NCBI GenBank assembly: GCA_031213475.1
Contig: JARUPZ010000009.1
Span: 1,652,001 to 1,716,000, forward strand
Length of the DNA: 64,000 nt
Reading direction: 5' to 3'
From: Nereocystis luetkeana
Taxonomy: Eukaryota; Sar; Phaeophyceae; Laminariales; Laminariaceae
Part shown: positions 1-10,075 of the stretch, one piece after another
Layout of the letters: each line of letters starts with the position of its first letter
How positions within the stretch are numbered: position 1 is the stretch's first letter
Position numbers and translations under genes: made by a program
Notes under the pieces: model-generated
What the model saw: the letters and a program-made list of their open reading frames with translations, nothing else
Told to the model about the DNA's origin: nothing
Databases searched by the model: none

Positions 1-323
1 TGCTTTCTGGGTCCCAGAGGGGGAGGTACGGTATACATATGCAACACCAACTAAAATACCATTCTGAAAAAAAAACAGGTATATTTCTAAATTCTTCCAG
101 AAATCTCACCTGTCTCTCTTTTTTTTTTTTTCTTTTCTGTTGTTGTTGTCATTTTGACCTCGGCAAGGACTGTCGCTCGTTTTCTGTTTTTTTTCGTATG
201 CACTCATTTTTGCTCATACCGAAGCACGCGTCTGCAAGAAAAAAACTGGTACGAAAAACGCGATTGTTATGTGGCGGTGTAGGTCTTTTGCCATCGAAGG
301 CAGATCTAGATGCATGCTAGATA

Positions 324-620
324 TAGGGCTACGTATGTATGAGTTGGCTGGCTAAAAGTGGCCGAATACGTAGCTATTATTAATAGCTGGCTGAGTAAAA
401 ATCGCCAACCTACTGCTGTAGTTATTTGCTATTTTAGCTGACTTAAAGTTGCCAACTAAGTTATTAGTTGGCTACGAACGCATTTATACCTTTCTGCGTG
501 CGGTAATTAGCGAATGTTTTTGCGTCCGCCCGACTGGCTCAATTGTGTGTAGTTGTTGATGAAGACTAAAGCCAATTGGTTGGTTGGCTTACTTCACCAC
601 CTAACTACCGTAGCAAGTAG
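324..620. mobile_element. decayed hAT-like non-autonomous element (family G)
   Basis: Starts with TAGGGCT and runs into GAGTTGGCTGGCT-type sequence full of AGCTGGC/GCCAACT words, the same vocabulary as the well-preserved element at 34858-36391. The right end is not clear and is placed by the last GTTGGCTTACT-like word. No coding frame. Assignment rests on similarity to the intact copy. Confidence 0.35.
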
Positions 621-842
621 CCGCGAAGCGCAACAAGGCATACCTTACTCTCTCACACACCTCTTGAATCACATAGGTATCGGGTATCGAGCAATGTCAC
701 GATAGGGGTTGGTACGCACCACTGTTTTTGCCTTCTGAGGCAAAATATTTCCTGAACGGTTGAGCTCCTCAAGTGATAAACTAATAATGTACTTTTTATT
801 TTATTTTTTTATCCTCCGGTGGATTGGTGAAAATAAAGCTTA

Positions 843-927
843 CCCCTAGCCGCAGTCCCGTTTGGGGGGCAAACTACTTGAAATTTGTGCTTTGTCCCCA
901 AAACGGGACTACGGTTCTAAAGGAGTT
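843..927. repeat. family A pseudo-palindromic repeat
   Basis: About 85 bp whose left half (GCAGTCCCGTTTGGGGGGCA) is mirrored by the right half (TTTGTCCCCAAAACGGGACT). The same fold-back unit recurs about ten times in the window, which is typical of a short MITE-like element. Confidence 0.6.
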
Positions 928-1034
928 AAGCTCACCACACTTCCACGTTCTCGTGTCGTGTGTCAACTTAACCTATATCTCCCGTTGTTAATACACCGGT
1001 TGTATTTATATAGCGTAATCCTTTTTTCCGTCTA

Positions 1035-1500
1035 TATATCGTATATCTACTTCTAAGTTCTAGTAACGCCCTAGATATCTCGGTCGGTTCCAGGCGAACA
1101 AACTTCTTCGTAATCCATATTTCAGGTGATATATTGAGCTTCTCCTCGTATGAGGAGGAGCTCAGAAAAAAAAGCACCACCCCTACCGGGGCATTGCTTT
1201 CAATCGATCATGACGCATGTTCCGGTTATATAGGCGTGCATCTGGATTTTTCTGAGATTTTTCTGAGGCTTCTTTCTCAATGGAGGGTCTTGTTACCCGA
1301 AAACTGTGTCTGAATCAAAACGCAGACCTAATCCGAGTAGCCCTCCCTTAGCCTACTTACATCTGAAACGAATCCGATTGAAACCATCGAACGACAAAGC
1401 ATGCCATAGTAGGTAGGTGCTCAGTGGTCTTAAGGAGCTCCCTCAGTCAGACAATAGTTTGGCCAAAAAAAGGTACAGTACCTCCTCTCGTATCGTAGAA
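1035..1500 (-). repeat. family L dispersed repeat fragments
   Basis: Contains the CTCCTCGTATGAGGAG inverted pair followed by an A-run (1138-1175), and a block with AGTTTGGCCAAAAA next to CTCTCGTATCGTAG (1455-1500). Both are hallmarks of a repeat seen more completely at 29296-29590 and 49262-49532. No gene is seen in this stretch. Confidence 0.4.
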
Positions 1501-1576
1501 GGCAAGGCATCTTGCGTGTTCCTGGCATATGCATGACGTTGTGTTCCGTTTCTCTCCCTCGTTTTGCTCGCTCCAG

Positions 1577-1693
1577 ACGAGGGTGAGAATGCTCAGGCTT
1601 CTCTTCAACAACGTCTCCGTCCCCGGGGGGGAAACGCTTGTGCGGGCCATGCTGCGAGATTGTGCATACGCGGGGCCACACTTCGAGACAGTG
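1577..1693 (+). CDS. candidate internal exon, unknown protein
   Basis: An open block of exactly 39 codons, preceded by a strong pyrimidine-rich acceptor (CCTCGTTTTGCTCGCTCCAG) and followed by the donor GTGAGC. The peptide reads TRVRMLRLLFNNVSVPGGET and continues to ...GPHFETV. The length is divisible by three, so both flanking introns would be phase 0, as for most candidate exons in the first 30 kb. I do not recognise the domain. A large (TATG)n array begins 15 bp after the donor, so the frame that runs on into it is an artefact. Could belong to the same long gene as the exons at 5.5-29 kb, or be the end of an upstream gene; transcript data would decide. Confidence 0.5.
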
Positions 1694-1706
1694 GTGAGCT
1701 ACTGGG

Positions 1707-2036
1707 GTGTATGTATGTATGTATGTACGTATGTATGTATGTATGTATGTATGTATGTATGTATGTATGTATGTATGTATGTATGTATGTATGTATGTAT
1801 GTATGTATGTATGTATGTATGTATGTATGTATGTATGTATGTATGTATGTATGATGTATGTATGTATGTATGTATGTATGTATGTATGTATGTATGTATG
1901 TATGTATGTATGTATGTATGTATGTATGTATGTATGTATGTATGTATGTATGTATGTATGTATGTATGTATGTATGTATGTATGTATGTATGTATGTATG
2001 TATGTATGTATGTATGTATGTATGTATGTATGTATG
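1707..2036. repeat. (TATG)n microsatellite, ~330 bp
   Basis: Roughly 80 copies of TATG, interrupted by a TACG variant near 1727 and a one-base phase slip near 1851. It is open in several frames (MYVC/HTYI repeats), which explains the long frames here on both strands. It lies directly downstream of a candidate splice donor. Confidence 0.97.
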
Positions 2037-3168
2037 TTCAAGGCGCTTCGCTCCGCGGGCGGCCTACGCCGCCCGCTACGCTCGCTCTGGAAGGAAAAAA
2101 GGACATCAAATTATGCGAAGCGAACAGAGGTCCACGATTGAGTTTAGTTTTTTCAAGGATCGTAATTGCAAACCGGCGACTTGATAATGCCAAGAGTCCT
2201 GCCGCCATGCTTCAGGAACAAACAGCTCCGACGTCAGCTTGGATGCCACATATACGCTTCGTGTCGCGGATGTCGTACGTACGTACATACCCCAGGTAGG
2301 GTACTACTGTCTGTACTTATTTTTTTCTTTCGATATGCTCTATGTCTGTACTGTATGCACGAAGAAAGCGAAAGCACAGCACGGCACATCAGCAAAAACA
2401 ATGAAAATGAAACCGAAAACTCGGAAAGGAAAAAAAATCCCCATCCCCTCTCGTGTAATATTTTTCTGCCTGATTGGAACACCTTACACCCGGTCGAAAA
2501 GAAGAAAATAAAAAACGCACAGAAGAACTTCTCTCTCAGCCTCGTACGCCGCCCGCCCCGCTCGCGACCACCTCGCTACCGATTCGGTCCGGGTAAAGCT
2601 TTTATCACTCTCTGCCACAATCAGCCCCGTCGCCCGCCTCGCGTGAAGCCCGGTGCTCACCGTGGCCGTCGTTCGCCAGCTCGATAACGTTGGTGTTCAA
2701 ACTGCACACCTCCCTCTTTCAACTTTAGCGTGGTCGCAAAAATAAGCACCGCTTGAATATTATCTTGCCCTCCTGAACGACCTTTATAACTCATACATAC
2801 TCTATCAACAATGATAAATCGAAGCCAGACAAAGCCGGTTCATGCATCCCTCGTGTCTCGAGGCACACGCGACGCCTAGGCACGAAAGCGGCGACCGCGC
2901 TCCTTGCAACCCCCCCTCTACCCGCCAGCACCCACTGACACCCGCGACGGTGCCGGGTCCTCCCGCGATGCCGTGCTCGGAGAACACGCACGCACACGAA
3001 ACGAAAGAAGAAAAAAGGAAGAAAGGACAGAGAAAACAAAGAACTGCTGGAAAGGTCCGGCAAGTAATGACAGGAGGCGGTTTGGAAGTGGGAGCTCTGA
3101 GAGGCCAGGGATGCACTAACCGAGAACGCTCAGGGGTTGTGATCTAAGTATGTAGTTCTATGTATGTA
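2037..3168. other. non-coding stretch, no gene seen
   Basis: Starts with a GC-rich imperfect palindrome around GGCGGCCTACGCCGCC (about 2058-2073). The rest is mixed A-rich and GC-rich sequence. Open frames of about 90-170 codons exist on both strands but none has a convincing splice context or a recognisable motif. Confidence 0.4.
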
Positions 3169-3193
3169 GTTCTATGTATGTAATGTATGTATG

Positions 3194-3225
<32 letters not shown>

Positions 3226-3315
3226 TGTATGTATGTATGTATGTATGTATGTATGTATGTATGTATGTATGTATGTATGTATGTATGTATGTATGTATGT
3301 ATGTATGTATGTATG
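3169..3315. repeat. (TATG)n microsatellite, second array
   Basis: About 35 TATG copies after an irregular lead-in of repeated ATGTAGTTCT words. It is followed by a family L fragment with the usual GAGGAGCTC core (3340-3415). Confidence 0.95.
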
Positions 3316-3808
3316 CATGCTACAGCTACGAGAGGGGCGTGCACCTTATTTTTTTCCGAAAGCTCCTCACTTTTGAGGAGCTCTACCTCACAAAAAAAAC
3401 GTACCTCGAGGGAAAGTGATTGCGCAACCTGATAAATTGTCCCATGCATGGCCTAGGTTGTCATCATACCCAAATTTATTAGGTCTAGGCACTGGCACAG
3501 CATGTACTGGCAGTAGCAATCTACCGGCAGTATTCTACTGCTTGACCGGGCAAGTACATTCGCCAGCAGGTGTTATCTTACGTACACCCAAGAAACACGC
3601 CATATATCAGTACGGAAACCCACCAAATACGTTTCGGGAGGAGAGAGTTGAGGGGAGACACAGTGTTCTGCTGCAATCCAGTGTACCGATTGATTTCGAC
3701 GACAGCATAATCGCTCCATACGGACTGAGTCAGCTAGTGTCCAACCCTAAATATTATGGTATTCCAGCGAATAAGGCATGCCTTATTGGGTGGTTCCTTA
3801 GTGCCCTT

Positions 3809-3902
3809 AACCCCTTTTAGGACTGCAGTCCCGTTTAGGGGGCAAGCTACTTGAAAGTTGACTGGCTCGTCCTCAAAACAGCACTGCGGTTCTAAAAGGG
3901 TT
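3809..3902. repeat. family A pseudo-palindromic repeat
   Basis: Begins AACCCCTTTTAGGACTGCAG and ends with the complementary GCGGTTCTAAAAGGGTT. The terminal sequence extends the inverted arm beyond the 843 copy and helps define the family ends. Confidence 0.6.
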
Positions 3903-4335
3903 CAGGAGCCTCGCGAGTCAGATGTGTTATCGCGATCGCGTATGTGTCTCCTGCTTAGATGGTGTGATGGGCCGGGCCAGGATGGGTTCATGGATAGTCG
4001 CTCGCGGCGGCAGGGCCCACAGGCTATCCTTATTATTTAATTCTGCTCGGTTGTGATGGTGGTGGTGGCGGTGTGTCTATAAACTATCGTGTAGACGTAG
4101 GTAGGCTTAGAGTAGGGGGCGGCACGTAGAGTCATCATGCCTGTGGGGTATCTTGAATGCCTCCGGGAGGAACATGCCTGTTATCTCTACGTAACCCCGG
4201 ACCGTTACACAATCACCTCGCACAACTCATACACCCAAATACGGGCTATTCAGTTTGCCACCGTGTATGCACGACATGCGGCAGCGATCGATAATCGAGT
4301 GCCCACAAGACTGGCCTGCGTGGGTACCACACAGG

Positions 4336-5280
4336 TTCAACTATTATTCGGTTCGGTCGGCGACTTTGAAAGTATTTCTTGAGTACATAGGCTCGCCGTA
4401 CGATTCCTCCACGCATCGGCCAGATCAACGCTCATCACTTCATAATCTGGATCTTTCAGCGAGGGTAGATTTATGATCTGTATGATCTGTATGATATGGT
4501 GCTTGTTGACACGTCCACACATCGGGCAGATCAGATCGTATCAGATCCCCACATGTTCAACTATTATTCGGTTCGGTCGGCGACTTTAAAAGTATTTCTT
4601 GAGTACATAGGCTCGCCGTACGATTCCTCCACGCATCGGCCAGATCAACGCTCATCACTTCATGATCTGGATCTTTCAGCGAGGGTAGATATATGGTCTG
4701 TATGATCTGTATGATTTGGTGCTTGTTGAAACGTCCACACATCGGGCAGATCAGATCGTATCAGATCCCCACTTCATGATCTTAAATCTTCCAGGGAGGG
4801 TAGATTTATGATCGGTATGATCTGTATGATCTGAATGATGTGGCGCATTTTGAAAGGTCCACACATTGGAAAGAGTAGAGCATATCAGATCCCCACTTCA
4901 TGATCTAGATCTTTCAGGAAGGGTAGATCTATGATCTGTATGATTTGTATGATCTTTGTGATAGGGCGCATTAGAAAGATCCACACATCCGACAGATCAG
5001 GTCGTATCAGATCCCCACTTCGTGATCCATATCTTTCAGGGAAGGTATATTTATGATTTGTATGATCTGTATGATGTGTATGATATGGCGCATTTCGAAA
5101 CTTGCACTCATCAGATAGATCAGATCATATCATATCCCCACTTCATGATCTACATCTTCCAGGGAGGGTAGATTTATGATCTGTATGATATATATGATCT
5201 GGAGCACGTTGAAAGTGCCACATATCGAACATATCATATCAGATTAGATCACATCACATCACATCACATCAGATCCTCAC
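4336..5280. repeat. tandem array, 220-bp then ~120-bp units
   Basis: Two near-identical 220-bp units (4336-4555 and 4556-4771 approximately) are followed by four or five shorter diverged units. All are built on GATCTGTATGATCTG and CAGATCAGATCGTATCAGAT words with a conserved TCCACACATCGG segment. The first unit sits directly after a short open frame (4137-4382) whose 3' part is repeat sequence. Confidence 0.8.
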
Positions 5281-5480
5281 CTCATGATATAGATGTTTTG
5301 GGGCGCATACACTTACTCCTGATCTGCACGCTTTTCTAGCTCATGTTGCCGGGCGAAAGCAGTACAGTCTGCATGGTCTGTGTGGCACATGGCTCCTGGG
5401 TTAGATCTGTGCGATGCAGACCCGTGAACAACCTTGGTCATGTATTTCCCCAACGATGGTTAACCTTGCGCGCTTTGCAG

Positions 5481-5618
5481 GCCGCGTGCACCGGGAGGGA
5501 GATGGAGTTGTGGCCTTCGAGTGAGGCGGCGGGCGTGTCAAGGTCGCCCCTCACCTCGCCGGACCTCGTTCGCCCTGCTGCGACGCCCTCTCCCCTGCCA
5601 TCCTCCACTCCACCCGCG
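5481..5618 (+). CDS. candidate internal exon (copy 1 of duplicated exon)
   Basis: A 46-codon block between an acceptor (CTTGCGCGCTTTGCAG) and a GTGAGG donor, phase 0 at both ends. The peptide opens AACTGREMELWPSSEAAGVS and continues Pro/Ser-rich to ...SSTPPA. It is clearly homologous to the exon at 6623-6796 (shared AA.TG.E.E.WPS..AAGV core and a Pro-rich tail), and the similarity includes about 20 bases of the upstream intron, so this is a tandem exon duplication. The Pro/Ser richness suggests a flexible linker. Protein identity unknown. Confidence 0.55.
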
Positions 5619-5839
5619 GTGAGGAGATATCATTATTGTTTTTTTCAATTTCGCTATTGATAGTCCGATCCCGTCACAGTGAACCGTTTTCGGCGTCGGT
5701 TTGCTTTTTTTTGTTAGACGAGCTTTCGTGTGTTGGGCTTAGCCTACGATGTTAATGTTTTACACCTCGAACGGATAATGGATTCACATACTCGATGATC
5801 TAAATCTCTCGAGACAGATAGATAATCTAAACCCCGATG

Positions 5840-5960
5840 ATGCATGATCTAGCTCATGTTGCCGGGTGGGACCCGTATATTCCGCATCGTCTAGCAACGT
5901 GTTTCCGGCGTTGGATCTGTACTGCACAGATAGATCCTGCACAACCTCTCACAAGGGCAG
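5840..5960 (+). repeat. family I dispersed repeat
   Basis: Carries the family words GCTCATGTTGCCGGGTGGGA, TTTCCGGCGTTGGATCTGTA and CCTGCACAACCTCTCAC. Related copies occur near 10930-11300, 13430-13640 (reverse), 15800-16020, 16190-16395 (reverse) and 19570-19720. Confidence 0.6.
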
Positions 5961-5999
5961 ATGAGGAACTAGATCATCTACAGTAGACATATCAGATAT

Positions 6000-6114
6000 T
6001 GCTGGGGACCATAGTAAATAGGACCAAATATTGTTGGTAAAAATAGCGAAATATATACTGGTAGTTTTTTTGTGTGTGTGTACCGTAGGTCCTATTTAGT
6101 ATGGTCCCCCGTAA
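6000..6114. mobile_element. Stowaway-like MITE (family B)
   Basis: Terminal inverted arms GGGGACCATAGTAAATAGGA and its complement (CCTATTTAGTATGGTCCCCC), with an AT-rich centre carrying ATATTGTTGGTAAAAATAG. The left end is degraded. The right end CCCCCGTAAT abuts TA repeats. It belongs to a family whose better copies show TA target duplications. Confidence 0.65.
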
Positions 6115-6622
6115 TATATATATATATATATATAGATAGATAGATCATGATCTGTTCAAGGTGTGTGCTTGCACAATATTTTCCCCCAAAGTGGGATTGC
6201 TGGGGGATGTCTGGCATACTTCCTCAAGTAAAGAGCCTTAGAGAAATGAGGTTGCTACGCCTACCCGCTGAACGAGTAGCGCGGGTCGATCTTGATGGGA
6301 CTCGTTTTCATAGCACCCGTTTTGAACTGCACTGTATGCACTCAAAGGTATGACCGACTCTTATTCCAAGTAATTCGTCCGTCCCTCAAGTGGGGAGTAG
6401 TGCGGCCCTGAAGGGGATTAAGAGAGTGCTTTTTTTGCGGGAAAGTTATTTTGTGCTCTGAAGTGAGCAGAGAGGCAGGCGGTTATAACCCCGACCATGG
6501 TTGAGTGACCCTTACCAGGTTTGCCTGTGCCGAAAAAATGTGCCCCACGCCAATTCCGAAGCGGTATGTCCCAAAACAAAATCGTAGCAGTGCTTGAGAG
6601 GTCAACCTCGCTCGCGTCGCAG

Positions 6623-6796
6623 GCCGCGTTCACAGGCTGGGAAACGGAGATGTGGCCTTCGAATGCGGCGGGCGTGCCAGGGTCCCGCTCGCTGCTGAAC
6701 CTCGTTGGCCCGCCTCCGACGCCCCCTCCAGCCTTGTCGGACTTCGCTGGTCCCGCGTCGACGCCCCATCCCCTGCCACCGTCGACGCCGGCCACG
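6623..6796 (+). CDS. candidate internal exon (copy 2 of duplicated exon)
   Basis: A 58-codon phase-0 block. Acceptor CTCGCTCGCGTCGCAG, donor GTGAGA. The peptide starts AAFTGWETEMWPSNAAGVPG and ends with a Pro/Ala/Thr-rich stretch. Homologous to the exon 1.1 kb upstream. This copy is 12 codons longer in the proline-rich tail. Preservation of both splice sites and of reading phase in both copies argues that these are real exons rather than a dispersed repeat. Both may be included in one transcript or may alternate as mutually exclusive exons; the sequence cannot tell. Confidence 0.6.
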
Positions 6797-7226
6797 GTGA
6801 GATCTCAGTTTATATATCTACCTATGTGTATGAGGTGTGCTATGGTCAAAGTTGGTCAGGAGACAGCACTTTTTTTTCACACCCCTTGACTGACGCCAAA
6901 TTGCTACCACTCTGTACCTGAATATAACGACCTCTTCTATACCAATATTAGTGTATAAACGCTCCTTATATTTAGGGAGAGAGTGGTGCCTGGTCGGTTT
7001 TAGGGTGTAATTGTCGGATCCGCACCCTTGACCGGTTTCGCGTTTTTCCCTTGATTGACGGTTTCATTGACCGTCTCCTAGCTGTGGCAGGGGTGGCGGT
7101 TTTCGATGGAATATGTTTTGGACTGGGTGGAGCTTCTTCCTGGAGAAACTAGGTACCCATTGTTTTTTTAGAAATCCAAATCGTGCTTTTCAGTGTTCTT
7201 CCTGTTGGTACGTACCATGTCTACAG

Positions 7227-7352
7227 GTAGTTCGTGCCTCCGAAGGGATTTTTCATGCTCGCGCCAATCGTCCCTTGCATGACGCATTGCTGTGTGGAGC
7301 TGTCGCCCGTTTCGTAGCGCTCTGTGTGGTGAAAAGCCCAGGCGTCGCAAGG
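7227..7352 (+). CDS. candidate internal exon, unknown protein
   Basis: A 42-codon phase-0 block after the acceptor TACGTACCATGTCTACAG and before the strong donor GTATGT. The peptide runs VVRASEGIFHARANRPLHDA through LLCGAVARFVALCVVKSPGV-AR, with an alternating helix-like pattern of small and hydrophobic residues. The frame stays open upstream to about 7091, so the exon could be longer or use one of two other AG sites there. No family recognised. Confidence 0.5.
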
Positions 7353-7954
7353 GTATGTATAGGCTGCAGCATGGATTATGCACGATGTCCTTCCATGCAA
7401 TCATTATTTACTCTGAAAAGTGTTTATATCTGGCAATTGACGTCCTCTCGCGACATCAGGATGCGAACTGCTAGGGCAGCAGGCCCGCCGTACAGAGCTC
7501 ATTCCGTTTCAGAGCACTGAAATCCTTTTCAGAGTCTGGAACCTCGATTTTACAATCACATTAAAAGCGGCTTCCCCCACATGAAACCCCTCACGGAAAC
7601 GTCAGACTTCGGGTGCATGTGTGTATCTAGTTGACATGGAAGTTAACACCAAGATTCAATAATCTGGCACCCAACAGAATAAATCTGGCACTCAACAGGA
7701 GGGCGGCGAGATTCCAGGTTCCAGATTCCGGAAAGCTGTTGTGAACAACGCCCTTCATCGGCTCGTGTACCCCTCCTCTATTTGACACCGGCGGTTGTGA
7801 GGCCATGGCCTTCGTTACCGTGCTACCATGTATGACAGTGCACCACACACCTTACCCTGTATACCACACCCCCGACCTCCTGGAATATGGCAGAAACACT
7901 CGTTTGTAATCACTCCGATCGCCCCCCCACCCCTACAGCCCCGGTGGTCTATCT

Positions 7955-8055
7955 CGGAGGACCATAGTAAAAAGGACGAGATGTTGTTAACAAAAATACC
8001 GAAACATAAAGCTTTTAGTGGACGGTAGGTCCTATTTAGTATGGCCCCCCGTAAT
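7955..8055. mobile_element. Stowaway-like MITE (family B)
   Basis: Inverted ends GGAGGACCATAGTAAAAAGG and GTAGGTCCTATTTAGTATGG, about 100 bp. The flanks read TA on both sides (GTC-TA before, TA-GTGG after), matching the TA target preference of Tc1/mariner-derived MITEs. Confidence 0.65.
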
Positions 8056-8194
8056 AGTGGTATAGTATATACCCTCCAATGCTGTTGGAGGTGATTCCGT
8101 GAGTTCAGACCCCACCGCGGGGAAAAAGTATTTCTTTGCAAAAAATATAAATAAGGAATCAACCGCCGAGAGCGCGTGGCGTGGGTAGCGCAAT

Positions 8195-8402
8195 CAAGTA
8201 GACGCGAGTCGACGAGAGGAGAAAAAAAGGGATGAACTCTTCTCGCGATAAAAATGCAAGGTACGACCCGTAGTGGGGAAGCGGGGGGGGGGGGGGGGGG
8301 CAGAGCCTGCTGCTGCTGTGTGACCCGGATCTGAGTTGCGACGAGGAGGAAGGGGCGAAGCTAACAAATGGGAAGAAGAAACAAACCAAACAAAGCAATA
8401 TA
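8195..8402 (+). repeat. family E SINE-like repeat with A-rich tail
   Basis: About 205 bp: head GACGCGAGTCGACGAGAGGA, middle TTCTCGCGATAAAAATGCAA, a run of about 20 G at 8282-8300, then GTGACCCGGATCTGAGTTGC, and an A-rich 3' tail (GGGAAGAAGAAACAAACC). Five more copies are found, on both strands. The constant polarity with an A-rich end suggests a SINE-type retroposon. I found no clear internal pol III boxes. Confidence 0.55.
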
Positions 8403-8559
8403 CCACCCGGGGGTGCTAAATTACGGGAAATCCCAAGCGACCATCCACTTCATCACCGGGGATACGATATATACCTCACCCCCACAGCATACCACCCCGG
8501 GCGATGAAAATCCAAAACCCAGGATATTATCACCGGGGGTGTGTTATGTATAATACGTT

Positions 8560-8735
8560 TTTTCTCATCATCACTTTTACTTTCTAGCCTAACTCGTAGG
8601 AGGTTTACCCTCAGCGATCCTCTGGACAAGTTGTGGTAACAGGTGTCACGACCCTTCTCCCCCCCGATACGTGCCTTTATTTTTGTTGTGCATAGGGTTC
8701 AGCATTCCCGCTGTTCGTCGATTTTTCATCAAATG
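8560..8735 (-). repeat. family F dispersed repeat
   Basis: On the minus strand it reads AATCGACGAACAGCGGGAAT then GCTGAACCCTATGC and ACACCTGTTACCACAACTTG. This matches the copies at 21800-22005 and at 40632-41010, where it is split by a family E insertion. Confidence 0.55.
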
Positions 8736-8807
8736 AAGCTAGCCCACGCTCTCGTGTTTTTCACTAATCAAGCTTTTATGCAAGAAAAAGTCCCTACGGG
8801 CATGCAT

Positions 8808-8883
8808 GCAGTCCGTGAGACTCGAACCCACGAAATTGATCTTGATAGGAACGCGGACCACCTACCAAGCCACTGGGGACGCC
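8808..8883 (-). tRNA. tRNA-like sequence, probable pseudogene
   Basis: A 76-nt segment with both internal pol III promoter boxes of a tRNA: an A-box-like TGGCTTGGTAGG and a B-box-like GGTTCGAGTCT. The T-arm pairs well (GTGGG with CTCAC around a TTCGAGT loop). The acceptor ends (GGCGTCC and GGACTGC) pair in only five of seven positions, and the anticodon stem has two mismatches around a CTATCAA loop. This suggests a decayed tRNA or the head of a tRNA-derived repeat. Isotype cannot be assigned with confidence. Confidence 0.35.
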
Positions 8884-8916
8884 GGGTCATATATACACTG
8901 TCGTGTACGGCAGACG

Positions 8917-9190
8917 CGTGACCCGACCCAACCCAACCCGTGATAGTTTTGAAAACGTCCTGACCCGACCCGAACCGACTCGACCTGACCCGTGGTATTT
9001 AAAATATATATATGAACCAACCCGCGGTACGGGTCCGATAAGGTTGACCCCACCCGACCCAACCCGTGATAGTTTTGAAAACAAAACCTCCTGACCCGAC
9101 CCGAATCGACTCGACCTGACCCGTGGGATTAAAAAAAAATCTGAACCGACCCGCGGGTCGGCGGGACGGGTCATGCATGACCCGTGAATC
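8917..9190. repeat. GACCC-rich repeat, two ~130-bp units
   Basis: Two diverged direct units built on ACCCGACCCAACCCGTGATA followed by GTTTTGAAAAC and further GACCC/GACCT words. The same motif family recurs at 22620-22735, 22919-22935 and 30803-30985. Confidence 0.75.
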
Positions 9191-9645
9191 GCCCTGTTGC
9201 TTTTTGTAGCACGGTGTTAGGCCGAAAAGCATCTGACTGACGGGCTCCCCAACTTTCAACTGAGAGACTGTCCAAAAAGGCATACCGTTTGGTCGGAATA
9301 CCTTCTTATTTTTTTGTACACTACAACATTTCTCGTTTGATGGGGGGCACAAAACGGGGATCGTGCATCGAATCGGAAGCGTGTTATTTTTTTGGTTTCA
9401 CGGTCTGTCTTTGGGTGACTTTCTAGCAGAATATACAGCTCCTCGACTGCGGAACCTATTGTTTTGTTCGTATTACTCCCACAGTATCGTGTGTTGTGTC
9501 CTCGTCCGGTGGGATTCCAATGTCGAGCTGCCTGCCTCGCCGCTCGGATCCGATTTGCCTGTTTTTTTCTTCGTGGGGCACCGTGAATCGCGCAGGATAG
9601 CTCACCCCTCTTGCTTCCCTTACCAGATAGTCTTCTCGACGGCAG

Positions 9646-9807
9646 GAAGGACGAGAGCGCAAACGCCGAGCGATGCGTCCATGGCAAGGTCTCGACGATA
9701 CACATCAAAGTCCACCTGTTCCTGGATGTGTGTGCGCTCCCCACCTTATCTTGGAGACCCTTGACTCGGCAATTATTCCGAGGGAGTGTGCTATCTTTAT
9801 CGCACAC
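9646..9807 (+). CDS. candidate internal exon, unknown protein
   Basis: A 54-codon phase-0 block. The acceptor region contains TTCCCTTACCAG and the chosen AG 19 bases further on; the donor is GTGATA, which is not strong. The peptide begins EGRERKRRAMRPWQGLDDTH (basic) and turns hydrophobic (HLILETLDSAIIPRECAIFI). The alternative start at 9627 gives a different frame that stops within 46 codons. The frame also stays open past the donor to 10086, so the exon could be longer. Confidence 0.4.
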
Positions 9808-9963
9808 GTGATACCGTATGCCAGTCCTCCGCCCTCCCCTGCCCGGTCGGAGGACTCACGCGGGGCAGCTCGTGCCAATTCCCATCGACTACTCGTACGG
9901 GCAGGCCGTGTATGTCGCGGCTTTGTTGTCCGATCCGATTTGGGCTTTTTTGGTCGATCGCAG

Positions 9964-10075
9964 ATGTTTTGCGCCCGAAAAGCGACGGGGGCGGCCGTGC
10001 GCTTCTCGGAACGAGTTCACCAGATCGCAGAGAGGTGCCCGGCTCGAAATATACATCCCAGAGCGGCTGAACTAA
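9964..10075 (+). CDS. candidate exon, possibly terminal
   Basis: Follows a pyrimidine-rich acceptor (GGGCTTTTTTGGTCGATCGCAG). The frame reads MFCARKATGAAVRFSERVHQ and then IAERCPARNIHPRAAEL, and is followed by GTAACC, a possible donor. If the donor is not used the frame stops three codons later (TAA at 10084), which would make this a terminal exon and end one gene here. A second frame through the same bases is also open, so confidence is low. Confidence 0.3.

Noticed and set aside
1430-2299. Long frames on both strands (up to 256 codons) of MYVC or HTYI repeats
   Set aside because: They are translations of the (TATG)n microsatellite, which lacks stops in most frames.
3416-3820. 134-codon frame on the + strand
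   Set aside because: Ends inside a family A repeat and lacks splice or motif support; frames this long are common in the window by chance.
7091-7152. Separate exon upstream of 7227 (GWRFSMEYVLDWVELLPGET reading)
   Set aside because: The phase that fits the next exon meets a stop, and the implied intron would be only 74 bp; retained only as a possible extension of the 7227 exon.
8917-9190. Telomere-like repeat
   Set aside because: The GACCC unit is dispersed at several internal sites with a conserved spacer, unlike a telomere.
9256-9807. 183-codon minus-strand frame
   Set aside because: Overlaps a better-supported + strand exon and has no feature of its own.
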